14,698 bases of DNA, from contig CAKPMH010000027.1 of assembly GCA_934167935.1 (NCBI GenBank), forward strand, positions 1 to 14,698, read 5' to 3'. Source of the stretch: an uncultured Bacilli bacterium. GTDB lineage: Bacteria > Bacillota_I > Bacilli_A > RF39 > UBA660. The notes beneath the pieces are model-generated. The model ran no database searches. It saw only the letters and a list, made by a program, of their open reading frames with translations, and was not told the DNA's origin. Position numbers and translations under genes: made by a program. Positions 5,879 to 12,592 of the stretch are shown here, piece by piece. The stretch's first letter is position 1. Each line of letters begins with the position of its first letter.

Positions 5879-8756
5879 ATTGTATTGTTACATTTCTTGT
5901 TATTGTTTTTCCATTATAGCTATATGTTACTGTGTATGAACCTGGTGTTGAATTCATCATTTCTAATGAAGAAGGTGTTCCAGCCACGGTAGTATATGTA
6001 ATTGATGATGCTTTTTCAGTTGTCTCTTCACTATTTATTATTACTTTTATTCCTTCTTCTTCATATGTACCTTTAGGTGTTGTTATATTTTCGTCCCCGA
6101 TTAATTTTAATTCAATATTATCCGTTACACCATTTAAAGATACGCTTGTTTCAACACCATCACTCATATTTGCTGTAAATATAGTATATGATGTTTTTAC
6201 AACATATTTTGTTGGAGAACTAGAATTAACTGTTAATGTAATAGATGAGTTAGATGTTGTATCTAATAGCTCTAAAGAGCCATCATCTTTTTTACCATAA
6301 ATTTTATAAACAACACTTCCGATATTATTGTTATTATATGAATTTCTTGATGATATGAATCGATTTTGGAACCCAGATGTTTCAAATAAATCTTTAGCTA
6401 AATCTTTAATTTTGTCTTCTTTTAATGCATAAGGTGTATCAATTGCTTTCCAAGATAGTGTTAATTCATTTCCTGAGACAGAACTTGATAGATTAGTAAC
6501 ATTTGCAAGTTTGCTAAATCTTTCTGATTTTTCTGTTGGTTCTGTACCTGTTTTAAATAATTCAGTAACAATTAAACCTTTAGGTGTATATTCACTTGGA
6601 AGTTTTGCAGGATATGTCTCACTTTCAACTGAAACACTTGATACACCTCCAGGATTTTTAAATGTACTATTTTTCTTAAAGATTCCTTTTCCAACTTTTT
6701 GGAATAATCTTTCATGATATGATGTACCAAATGAATTGTGATATTCTTTATTAGGAACTTCATATCCATACCATACTGAAATTGCGTAATCAGGAGATGT
6801 ACCTGATACCCAATAATCGGCAATAGCACTATTAGGTAATTTTAAATTCTTTTTATCTTTATCAGAGAAGTTTGATGTACCAGTTTTGGCACCATATGTT
6901 GCTCCATTTATATTTGAGTATCCACCTAATCCTACTTTGGCAGAAGATTTTAATAAATCTGTCATCATATAAGCTGTTTGTGGACTAAATACTTTATTAG
7001 TTGTTACTTGTTTTTTAGTTTCTTCATTATTGTTTTTGTTGACTACTTTTGTGTAACTATGTGGAGAATTATATTCACCATTGTTTGCGAATGTTGCATA
7101 TGCTGCAGCCATTGTAACAACATTTTCTCCACCATATCCACCAATTGCATGAGCTTGATGTAATGTTTCATCAGGATGTAGACCAAGCTTTGTTACAACT
7201 TCTTTTATATTTCCATTTTTGTTCTTTTTGAATGCTTTAACAGCTGATGTATTTCTTGATTGAGCTAATGCATTTCTAAGTGTTAAATAACCCATATAAG
7301 AACCATCCCAGTTACTTAAACTTGTTCCATCGGAATATGTAATATTTTCATCTGAGAATGGTTCATATGTAGACCAGTTTTCATATTCAATACCAACAGA
7401 GTAATCAAATATAGGTTTAGCAGTAGAACCAATTTGTTTTTTTAGTTGAGTTGCTGTATTTAATGTACGTTCTTTATTTTTATTACGACCAGCACCTATT
7501 GCTACTAATTCACCATTATTAATATCAACAACGGCTATACCTGCTGTAACTTTGTCATCTTTCCAATCCCATGTTTTACCGTTCATAATATCATTAATAT
7601 AATTTTGTTTATCTCTATCCATAGTTGTATATATGTTATAAGCTGTTTTATATGGGTCAATTCCATCGTCATTTAATTCTTCAATTACAGTATCAATAAA
7701 ACCTTGATATTCATTTTTATCTGAAGTATTATCATTATCTTTTTTTACTAATAATTTATCTACTGTTAATTTGCTTGCAGCTTCTTTTTCTTCTTTTGTA
7801 ATATAACCATGTCTTTCCATAAGTTTTAAAACAATTTGTCTTCTTTTTTCTGCTTTTTCTGGATATCTTGTTGGATCATCACCACCAGGTGATTGGAATA
7901 ATCCTGCTATAAGTGCTGCTTCTGCAAGATTAATATCTTTAGCAGATTTTCCAAAATAAGTTTTACAAGCTTGTTCAACTCCATATGAACCGCCACCTAA
8001 ATAAGGTGCATTAACATAAAATTCTAAAATTTCTTCTTTTGTATATTTTTTTTCAACTTCATATACAGCCATATATATGTCTGTAAATTTTCTAGTTAAG
8101 CTTCTTTGAGTTGAAGTGTAATGGTTTTTAACAAGTTGCATTGTAAGAGTTGATGCTCCACCAGCATTAGAACCACCTAATAATGTTTGAATAGTTGCTT
8201 TAGCAAATCTTGGTAGGTCAACACCATTATGTTGATAAAATCTTGAATCTTCTGTTGCAACTATTGCATCTATTAATACTTCTGGTAAATCATCATAACT
8301 AATTATTTCTCTATTTTCTGCACCTAGTTTTGCAAATTCTTTACCATCTTTATCAAATAATGTTGAAGCTTCTTGATGATATAATTCTTCAGGTTTGAAT
8401 TTTGGGGCATTTGCAACTATATATGCCCAAAAAGCACAAAATGCTAATATTGCAAATATACATAAAATTAAAAATATAAATAATAATTTTTTCCATACCT
8501 TTTTTTTCTTTTTTTCTTTTTTTTCAGGTTTAACCTTTTTAGGTTTAGTTTTTTTCTTATTTAAAGCTGCATGTCTACCTTTTTCTACTTTTTTTCTATT
8601 TTTCATTAAGTTAGGTATAAATAATATTATGTCAGCTAATCCTATTATAATGAGAGATACCCAAAAATTAATTGCTAAACATCCTATTATAAATGCAATT
8701 AAACTAACTGTTCCTATTATTATATAATCTTTATTTTTGTTTATAAACTCTTTCAT
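5877..8756 (-). CDS. ponA: Class A penicillin-binding protein (bifunctional transglycosylase/transpeptidase)
   Basis: 959 residues. N-terminus: two adjacent hydrophobic segments (about 11-31 and 33-50), a Lys-rich cytoplasmic stretch (about 53-90), then the usual anchor helix (91-115). GT51 transglycosylase: catalytic E169 in EDSRFYQHNG, GGASTLTMQLVKN (199-211), RKFTD with EILEFYVN, and LAEAALIAGLFQSP. Transpeptidase: S444-TAK447, S500-R-N502 and K624-TG. After about 705 come a fibronectin-III-like region (about 753-879) and an Ig-like domain (about 883-957). It polymerises lipid II and cross-links peptidoglycan on the outer face of the membrane. AGGAG lies 7 nt before the ATG, which overlaps the recU stop as ATGA. 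The extra N-terminal helix pair is unusual for this family, though a three-helix topology still places the catalytic part outside. Confidence 0.96.
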   Translation of the reverse strand: MKEFINKNKDYIIIGTVSLIAFIIGCLAINFWVSLIIIGLADIILFIPNLMKNRKKVEKGRHAALNKKKTKPKKVKPEKKEKKKKKVWKKLLFIFLILCIFAILAFCAFWAYIVANAPKFKPEELYHQEASTLFDKDGKEFAKLGAENREIISYDDLPEVLIDAIVATEDSRFYQHNGVDLPRFAKATIQTLLGGSNAGGASTLTMQLVKNHYTSTQRSLTRKFTDIYMAVYEVEKKYTKEEILEFYVNAPYLGGGSYGVEQACKTYFGKSAKDINLAEAALIAGLFQSPGGDDPTRYPEKAEKRRQIVLKLMERHGYITKEEKEAASKLTVDKLLVKKDNDNTSDKNEYQGFIDTVIEELNDDGIDPYKTAYNIYTTMDRDKQNYINDIMNGKTWDWKDDKVTAGIAVVDINNGELVAIGAGRNKNKERTLNTATQLKKQIGSTAKPIFDYSVGIEYENWSTYEPFSDENITYSDGTSLSNWDGSYMGYLTLRNALAQSRNTSAVKAFKKNKNGNIKEVVTKLGLHPDETLHQAHAIGGYGGENVVTMAAAYATFANNGEYNSPHSYTKVVNKNNNEETKKQVTTNKVFSPQTAYMMTDLLKSSAKVGLGGYSNINGATYGAKTGTSNFSDKDKKNLKLPNSAIADYWVSGTSPDYAISVWYGYEVPNKEYHNSFGTSYHERLFQKVGKGIFKKNSTFKNPGGVSSVSVESETYPAKLPSEYTPKGLIVTELFKTGTEPTEKSERFSKLANVTNLSSSVSGNELTLSWKAIDTPYALKEDKIKDLAKDLFETSGFQNRFISSRNSYNNNNIGSVVYKIYGKKDDGSLELLDTTSNSSITLTVNSSSPTKYVVKTSYTIFTANMSDGVETSVSLNGVTDNIELKLIGDENITTPKGTYEEEGIKVIINSEETTEKASSITYTTVAGTPSSLEMMNSTPGSYTVTYSYNGKTITRNVTIQ

Positions 8757-9331
8757 AAATCTTCTCCTTTTAATTCTTTAAAATATATTTTATCGATAAT
8801 TTCTAAATAATCAACCCTTGGATTAAATTTGTCTTTTATTAAATAACCATTTTCATAAAAAAAATCATAAGGTATTCTTTTTTTGTTACTTTGATTTATA
8901 TAATTTATTAAATTTTTTGTTTCTAATAAAAATGTTTTATTTTTAGATGTAAATCTTACTATTAAAAAACTAATACCACCATGTTCATTTATTTTTTTCA
9001 AATGTTCAATTTGATGATCATGTATATTTGCAAGTGGAAAATTTTCTAATTTTGTTTCTTTGGCCTCAAAATCAATATATTTTCCTTTATAAATTCCATT
9101 ATAATCAGTTGTTGATGGAGTTTTAAAGTATGCTTCTTTTATAACTGCTTCATACCTATTTGGATAATCCACTTTTGTTATGGTTATTGGGGTTGGTTTT
9201 TTATGTATAACAGCAATATTATGAATTAAGTAATATTTGTTAGTTTCATTTAATTCATGTTCTAAAGTCATTCCTCTGTTACTATATGAAATATTTCTAT
9301 TAATTTTGTTTATGCTTGTTGGATATTTCAT
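8753..9331 (-). CDS. recU: Holliday junction resolvase RecU
   Basis: 192 residues from the ATG at 9331. A longer in-frame start (TTG at 9343) is rejected because GGTGAT (plus 9336-9341) lies between and sits 4 nt before this ATG. Visible: NRGMTLE near the N-terminus, STTDYNGIYKGKYIDFEAKET containing D76, E89 and K91 (spaced as D88, E101 and K103 of B. subtilis RecU), and HDHQIEHL with Q107. RecU cleaves Holliday junctions during recombination and replication fork repair in Firmicutes. The TGA stop overlaps the ponA start by 4 nt (ATGA), so the two are coupled, an arrangement also known from Bacillus. Confidence 0.95.
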   Translation of the reverse strand: MKYPTSINKINRNISYSNRGMTLEHELNETNKYYLIHNIAVIHKKPTPITITKVDYPNRYEAVIKEAYFKTPSTTDYNGIYKGKYIDFEAKETKLENFPLANIHDHQIEHLKKINEHGGISFLIVRFTSKNKTFLLETKNLINYINQSNKKRIPYDFFYENGYLIKDKFNPRVDYLEIIDKIYFKELKGEDL

Positions 9332-9347
9332 TATTATCACCAATTTA

Positions 9348-9376
9348 ATTATACAATAAAAAAATATTTTTTACTA
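9348..9376 (-). promoter_or_regulatory. Possible promoter of recU-ponA
   Basis: TATAAT on the minus strand (plus 9348-9353) is followed after 6 nt by GGTGAT (plus 9336-9341) and 4 nt later by the recU ATG. No good -35 is visible at 16-18 bp (TAGTAA at 17 bp). It is supported mainly by matching the module seen at other genes. Confidence 0.35.
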
Positions 9377-9476
9377 TATAAAATTATGAAAAAAATAAAG
9401 TTCTAAATATATCTAGTTTTGTCGAATTTGATGAATACATTTTATATATGTGTTAAATTTTATTTGAGGTGATTTT

Positions 9477-9581
9477 ATGAGATATAAACATATGAATATA
9501 AATCTTTTATTTGATGAAATGTTAGAAGATGTTAATTATCTAAAAAAAAGTGCCGTTTTCATAAAAAAAAATACAAAATAA
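9477..9581 (+). CDS. Possible 34-residue small protein
   Basis: ATG at 9477 with GGTGAT at 9468-9473, 3 nt upstream: the same strong signal and spacing as at confirmed genes here. The product starts MRYKHMNINLLFDEMLEDVN and ends KKNTK with TAA at 9579-9581. It is charged, has no membrane segment, and matches no family I know. Its last codons form the A-rich left part of the terminator of the opposite-strand DUF378 gene, which could instead mean that the ribosome binding site is spurious or that the gene is decaying. Upstream TATATA near 9443 could be a -10. Confidence 0.45.
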   Translation: MRYKHMNINLLFDEMLEDVNYLKKSAVFIKKNTK

Positions 9582-9595
9582 TAACTATTTTGTAT
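9562..9595 (-). terminator. Intrinsic terminator of the DUF378 gene
   Basis: The 10-bp stem ATACAAAATA/TATTTTGTAT (9571-9580 with 9586-9595, loop ATAAC) is followed on the minus strand by a run of T (plus A-run 9563-9570). The DUF378 stop codon (plus 9585-9587) is at the loop edge. It overlaps the end of the 34-codon ORF on the plus strand. Confidence 0.75.
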
Positions 9596-9794
9596 CAATG
9601 TGATTAAATAAAATTCCAATGTTGATAATACCACATATTCCGACAATAATATATACTAAATTTGCTAAAAATTTGATATTTAGTAATTCTACAAAAATAT
9701 AGTCAACTAGATTAAAATTAAATAATCCAATCATTCCCCATACAATTGCACCTATAATAGTGAATACTAATGCTATTTTTTGTAAATTTTCCAT
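9585..9794 (-). CDS. DUF378-family small membrane protein
   Basis: 69 residues: MENLQKIALVFTIIGAIVWGMIGLFNFN followed by a second hydrophobic stretch, ANLVYIIVGICGIINIGILF. The pattern LQKIAL...IGA..WG..GLFNF(D/N)LV...VYI.VG..G matches the DUF378 (YuzA-like) family of two-helix membrane proteins. The function is unknown. AAGGAG (GGAG at plus 9801-9804) lies 6 nt before the ATG. It stands alone, convergent with the possible small gene at 9477 and divergent from the lipoprotein gene at 9901. Confidence 0.88.
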   Translation of the reverse strand: MENLQKIALVFTIIGAIVWGMIGLFNFNLVDYIFVELLNIKFLANLVYIIVGICGIINIGILFNHIDTK

Positions 9795-9842
9795 ATTTTT
9801 CTCCTTTCCTATTTGTTAGAATGTCCGAAAAAGAATAAATTA

Positions 9843-9871
9843 TTCATATAAAAATAATAATACCATATAAT
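9843..9871 (+). promoter_or_regulatory. Promoter of the LolA/GerS-like lipoprotein gene
   Basis: TTCATA (9843-9848), 17 bp, TATAAT (9866-9871). Transcription would start near 9878, giving a leader of about 23 nt that holds GGTGAT at 9892-9897. Confidence 0.55.
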
Positions 9872-9900
9872 TAAATGAAAATATTTTATGGGGTGATATT

Positions 9901-10884
9901 TTGAAAAAAGGAAAATTATTATTGGTATTATGCATGTGTATGTTTATTACAGGATGTTTTAAAGGGAAAAATAGTGATGTAGATAAATTTACAAAAAAGA
10001 TTGAAAAAGTAAAAAATTATTATTTAACAGGTGAACTTGAAATTGTAAATAATGAAGATGTTTACAAATATTCCGTAAATGTTTCTTATAAAAATAAAGA
10101 TTATTATAAGGTAGATTTGATTAATAAGACAAATGATCATGAACAAATAATTTTAAGAAATGATGAAGGAGTATATGTTCTTACACCTTCTTTAAATAAA
10201 AGTTTTAAATTTCAAAGTGAATGGCCTTATAATAACTCACAAAGCTATTTGTTACAAAGTATATCACAAGATATTTTAAATGATAAAAATAAAAAAGTAG
10301 AAAAAAAAGGCAAAAATGTAATTATAACTACAGATGTTAATTATTCTAATAATAAAAAATTAACAAAGCAAAAAATATATTTATTTGATGCTATGGTTAA
10401 AAAAGTTGAAGTATATGATTCTTCAGATAATCTTAAAATAAAAATGAATTTTAAGGAAATAGATTTAAAATCAAAATTTGATAAAGATTATTTTAAAGTT
10501 GAAAAGAATATTAAAAGTAGTGAAACCATCGAATCGTCAAAAGAATTGGAAGATATAGTTTATCCAATGTATATGCCAAGTAATACATATTTAGCAAGTG
10601 AAGATAAGATTTCACTAGAAAATGGTGAAAGAGCAATTTTAACCTTTTTAGGAGAAAAATCATTTACTTTAATAGAAGAGACAACAACTGTTTCAAAAGA
10701 TATAGATACTATTAATATGTATGGTGATCCTGAACTTTTAAAAGATACAATAGGTTCGTTAAGTGATTCAGGAATTACATGGATTAGTGATGGTATTTCA
10801 TTTTATTTATCATCTGATACAATGAGTGAAGATGAACTGTTAGATGTAGTAAAGTCAATTAGTGTTATGCCAATATCAAAATAG
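9901..10884 (+). CDS. LolA/GerS-like lipoprotein (DUF4367-type C-terminus)
   Basis: 327 residues. TTG at 9901 is the start because GGTGAT (9892-9897) stands 3 nt before it and it begins a clear lipoprotein signal, MKKGKLLLVLCMCMFITGC, with lipid Cys19. Residues about 25-205 form a long beta-rich region like the LolA/MucB fold (YLTGELEIVN, YYKVDLINK, VKKVEVYDSSDNLKIKMNFKEID). Residues about 215-325 resemble DUF4367: YPMYMPSNTYLASED, GITWISDGISFYLSS and DELLDVVKSIS. Relatives include YdcC and the clostridial germination lipoprotein GerS, which act outside the membrane in wall or spore processes. Whether this organism sporulates cannot be judged here, so a general envelope role is safer. The TAG stop lies within its terminator stem. 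Confidence 0.82.
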   Translation: MKKGKLLLVLCMCMFITGCFKGKNSDVDKFTKKIEKVKNYYLTGELEIVNNEDVYKYSVNVSYKNKDYYKVDLINKTNDHEQIILRNDEGVYVLTPSLNKSFKFQSEWPYNNSQSYLLQSISQDILNDKNKKVEKKGKNVIITTDVNYSNNKKLTKQKIYLFDAMVKKVEVYDSSDNLKIKMNFKEIDLKSKFDKDYFKVEKNIKSSETIESSKELEDIVYPMYMPSNTYLASEDKISLENGERAILTFLGEKSFTLIEETTTVSKDIDTINMYGDPELLKDTIGSLSDSGITWISDGISFYLSSDTMSEDELLDVVKSISVMPISK

Positions 10885-10905
10885 ATAAATTTATCTATTT
10901 TTTTA
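10872..10905 (+). repeat. 34-bp direct repeat, copy 1
   Basis: Contains the last two complete codons, stop and terminator of the lipoprotein gene. It is identical at 33 of 34 positions to 11503-11536 (only 10888 A versus 11519 G differs). The two copies flank the unknown gene at 10976. Confidence 0.85.
10878..10904 (+). terminator. Intrinsic terminator of the lipoprotein gene
   Basis: A 12-bp perfect palindrome (10878-10901), folding as about an 8-10 bp stem with an AT loop, followed by T to 10904. The TAG stop (10882-10884) is inside the left arm. Confidence 0.82.
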
Positions 10906-10912
10906 AAAAAAT

Positions 10913-10941
10913 TTGACAATGGATTTTGATTATTGTACTAT
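10913..10941 (+). promoter_or_regulatory. Strong promoter of the unknown gene at 10976
   Basis: TTGACA (10913-10918, consensus), 17 bp, TACTAT (10936-10941). Transcription would start near 10948, leaving a leader of about 28 nt with GGAGG at 10965-10969. Confidence 0.8.
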
Positions 10942-10975
10942 AAAATTGACCTATATAGATTATTGGAGGCTTTAT

Positions 10976-11473
10976 ATGAGTGAAATAGTAAAAACAGAAA
11001 ACGGAAAAGAAAAGAAATATACACCAATTGGTATACTAAATTTAGTTGACGTTGTGCCTGTTGAAGCTTGGATAGTATTTAGTGATAAAGATAATCATTT
11101 ATATTTTGGATATATAGATGATAATGCTGATTTAGAAAATAAATTTTCTTATGACAGATTTGTGTCTTTACCAGAAAATGAAGTAAGAAAAAATATAAAA
11201 TATTTTAAAGAATTAAAGTGTAATAAAGAAGAAGTAAAAGATTCATACTCAGTAGGGGATATAATTACTGTAGCTTTTCAAATTGATGAAAATACTGTTT
11301 ACGTTGGTAGAATAGATAAATATGTAGAATTTTTAAATCAATTTAAAAATAACTTAACTGAAGATAAGTATGATAAATTATTATTAGATGAGATAAATGA
11401 TTCTTTAAATTTCTATGACCTTTCAAAAATAAAATTTGAAGAAAAAAATAAAACTAAGAAATATAAAAAATAA
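10976..11473 (+). CDS. Hypothetical soluble protein
   Basis: 165 residues from ATG 10976, preceded by GGAGG at 10965-10969. A longer frame back to TTG at 10913 would start inside the -35 box and is rejected. No signal peptide or membrane segment. The protein has an alternating beta pattern (ILNLVDVVPVEAWIVFSDKDNHLYFGYI; GDIITVAFQIDENTVYVGRI) like two small beta-barrel halves, then a helical, charged C-terminus ending NKTKKYKK. I do not recognise the family. It has its own strong promoter and a terminator-type hairpin on each side, so it is a single-gene unit. Thirteen further in-frame codons (VGLLVASITLISK) follow the TAA before a TAG at 11513-11515. Confidence 0.75.
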   Translation: MSEIVKTENGKEKKYTPIGILNLVDVVPVEAWIVFSDKDNHLYFGYIDDNADLENKFSYDRFVSLPENEVRKNIKYFKELKCNKEEVKDSYSVGDIITVAFQIDENTVYVGRIDKYVEFLNQFKNNLTEDKYDKLLLDEINDSLNFYDLSKIKFEEKNKTKKYKK

Positions 11474-11515
11474 GTTGGATTACTTGTTGCTAGTATTACT
11501 TTAATATCAAAATAG
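11474..11515 (+). pseudogene. Possible in-frame relic of a lipoprotein-like C-terminus
   Basis: Directly after the TAA at 11471-11473 the same frame reads VGLLVASITLISK and stops at TAG. This resembles the lipoprotein end DELLDVVKSISVMPISK (LL.V..SI...ISK). Similarity at DNA level continues a little upstream of the 34-bp repeat (TAGTRTTA in both). It may be the tail of a lost duplicate or a former C-terminal extension of the preceding gene. It is short, so the call is tentative. Confidence 0.35.
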
Positions 11516-11536
11516 ATAGATTTATCTATTTTTTTA
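11503..11536 (+). repeat. 34-bp direct repeat, copy 2
   Basis: Near-identical (33/34) to 10872-10905, including the stop codon TAG in the same place and the terminator palindrome. The single change makes one G·U pair close to the loop, so the hairpin is kept. Confidence 0.85.
11509..11535 (+). terminator. Intrinsic terminator after the unknown gene
   Basis: Duplicate of the 10878-10904 hairpin: a 12-bp palindromic stem followed by a T-run to 11535. Confidence 0.8.
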
Positions 11537-11550
11537 TGTATAAAAATTAT

Positions 11551-11579
11551 TTGTTAATAATATTAAAATATGATATAAT
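11551..11579 (+). promoter_or_regulatory. Promoter of the 11595-12528 operon
   Basis: TTGTTA (11551-11556), 17 bp, TATAAT (11574-11579). GGTGAT begins 6 nt after the -10 box and ATG follows 3 nt after GGTGAT. The start point would fall just before or within the ribosome binding site, so the leader is about 10-13 nt. Confidence 0.75.
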
Positions 11580-11594
11580 GCAGTTGGTGATAAA

Positions 11595-12098
11595 ATGAAA
11601 AAAGAAAAAAAGCAAATTTTAAAGGCGAATAGTTCAGCTGAAAGTGATGAATATAAAAAGTTAATAAAATTAATATTAATAATAGCAATTGTATTTTTGA
11701 TTTTTTATTTAGCAACTATAATGTTTACAAAGAAAAATCATGATGATATATTTGCAAATGATTTGAATGCTAATGAAATTCAATATGATGAGGTAATTGT
11801 TGGTAATATGTTTGATAAATCTGGTGATTATTATGTTTTATTATTAGAAAAAGATGATCCTTATAAAGATTTGTTTACATCTTATTTAACTAATATAAGA
11901 AAAAATACAAAAATATACACAGTTGATTTATCAAATGCTTTTAACAAAGCTTATTTATCTGATGAGTATTTATATGAGGCAAGTGATTTTAAAACAAAAG
12001 GGACTTTATTATTAGAAATATCAGACAAAAATATAAAGAATCATTATGAATCAAAAGAAGATATTTTAAGTAAATTAAAAAGCTTAAGTGGAGAATAG
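11595..12098 (+). CDS. Membrane-anchored extracytoplasmic protein, thioredoxin-like fold suspected
   Basis: 167 residues. A basic, short cytoplasmic start (MKKEKKQILKAN) is followed by one membrane helix at about 24-45 (LIKLILIIAIVFLIFYLATIMF) and an outside domain of about 120 residues. The pattern YYVLLLEKDDPYKDLFTSYLTNI...KIYTVDLSNAFNKAYL resembles the first half of a thioredoxin fold, followed by TKGTLLLEI as a later strand. No CxxC or any other Cys is present, so it would not be a thiol oxidoreductase. GGTGAT lies 3 nt before the ATG. It is separated by 1 nt from the next gene, so the pair form an operon. The exact role is unknown. Confidence 0.72.
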   Translation: MKKEKKQILKANSSAESDEYKKLIKLILIIAIVFLIFYLATIMFTKKNHDDIFANDLNANEIQYDEVIVGNMFDKSGDYYVLLLEKDDPYKDLFTSYLTNIRKNTKIYTVDLSNAFNKAYLSDEYLYEASDFKTKGTLLLEISDKNIKNHYESKEDILSKLKSLSGE

Positions 12099-12099
12099 T

Positions 12100-12528
12100 A
12101 TGTATAAAGAAGCATATAAAGAAGATATTGAAAAATTTATAGTGTTTATTAATGATTTAGCAACTGATTTGTTTTATGATCAATTAATGTGTGATGGTGA
12201 AGTAATGTTTCAGTGTGGAGCATGTTATGAATTTGTAAAAATTATAAAAAAATATTTTGATATTCAAAATATTTTAGTTAATAAAGAATATAACCATTGT
12301 GCTTTTGAATATAATGGTAATTATTATGATTCTAAGGGAATTATAGATAATAGAGAAAACTTTAGTATTGCAACAGAAATTGATATGTTATATATAATAG
12401 AACGATTTGGAGGTAATTTAAGTGGTTATCATATATATGAAAATATGATAAATGAATTATCAAAAATTGAAGAAATTCCTCATTTACCACAAAAATTTTA
12501 TTCAAAGAAAAGAATGAAAAATGTTTAA
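12100..12528 (+). CDS. Probable papain/transglutaminase-fold protein with Cys-His-Asp triad
   Basis: 142 residues from ATG 12100, with TGGAGA about 6 nt upstream inside the end of the preceding gene. An alternative GTG at 12088 would overlap that gene. The conserved-looking core is QCGACYEFVKIIKKYF (Cys42), then EYNHCAFEYNGNYYDSKG (His66 and Asp77). A helix-borne Cys followed by H-strand-strand-D is typical of papain-like or transglutaminase-like folds. The C-terminus is basic (QKFYSKKRMKNV). There is no signal peptide, so it is cytoplasmic. The substrate is unknown: peptidase, amidase or transferase activity are all possible. The fold is inferred from motif order only. The stop codon is in the loop of the terminator. 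Confidence 0.65.
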   Translation: MYKEAYKEDIEKFIVFINDLATDLFYDQLMCDGEVMFQCGACYEFVKIIKKYFDIQNILVNKEYNHCAFEYNGNYYDSKGIIDNRENFSIATEIDMLYIIERFGGNLSGYHIYENMINELSKIEEIPHLPQKFYSKKRMKNV

Positions 12529-12546
12529 TAATTTTCATTCTTTTTT
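12508..12546 (+). terminator. Intrinsic terminator of the 11595-12528 operon
   Basis: A 13-bp stem, AAAAGAATGAAAA (12508-12520) with TTTTCATTCTTTT (12532-12544), with an 11-nt loop holding the stop codon TAA (12526-12528) and T continuing to 12546. The left arm encodes residues of the KKRMKN tail. Confidence 0.82.
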
Positions 12547-12548
12547 CA

Positions 12549-12577
12549 TTGATATTAAATTTATATTGTGCTAATAT
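12549..12577 (+). promoter_or_regulatory. Promoter of the S41 protease gene
   Basis: TTGATA (12549-12554), 17 bp, TAATAT (12572-12577), with TGC directly before it as an extended -10. A second reading, TATAAT at 12575-12580, overlaps. GGTGAT (12584-12589) starts 6 nt after TAATAT. Confidence 0.65.
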
Positions 12578-12592
12578 AATTATGGTGATACT

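Noticed and set aside
5932..6829. Several frames on either strand within the ponA 3' half
   Set aside because: No start signals, and composition explained by the ponA reading frame.
8395..8727. 110-codon plus-strand frame antisense to the start of ponA
   Set aside because: It mirrors the membrane and Lys-rich parts of ponA (Phe/Leu/Ile-rich) and has no ribosome binding site; ponA is the certain gene.
5244..8756. TGA read as Trp (mycoplasma-type code)
   Set aside because: TGA ends nth and recU at the expected lengths, and Trp codons in the read genes are TGG, so the standard bacterial code applies.
10872..11536. The 34-bp repeats as target-site duplications of an insertion sequence
   Set aside because: Too long for a usual target duplication, no inverted ends and no transposase between them; the segment is a gene end with terminator.
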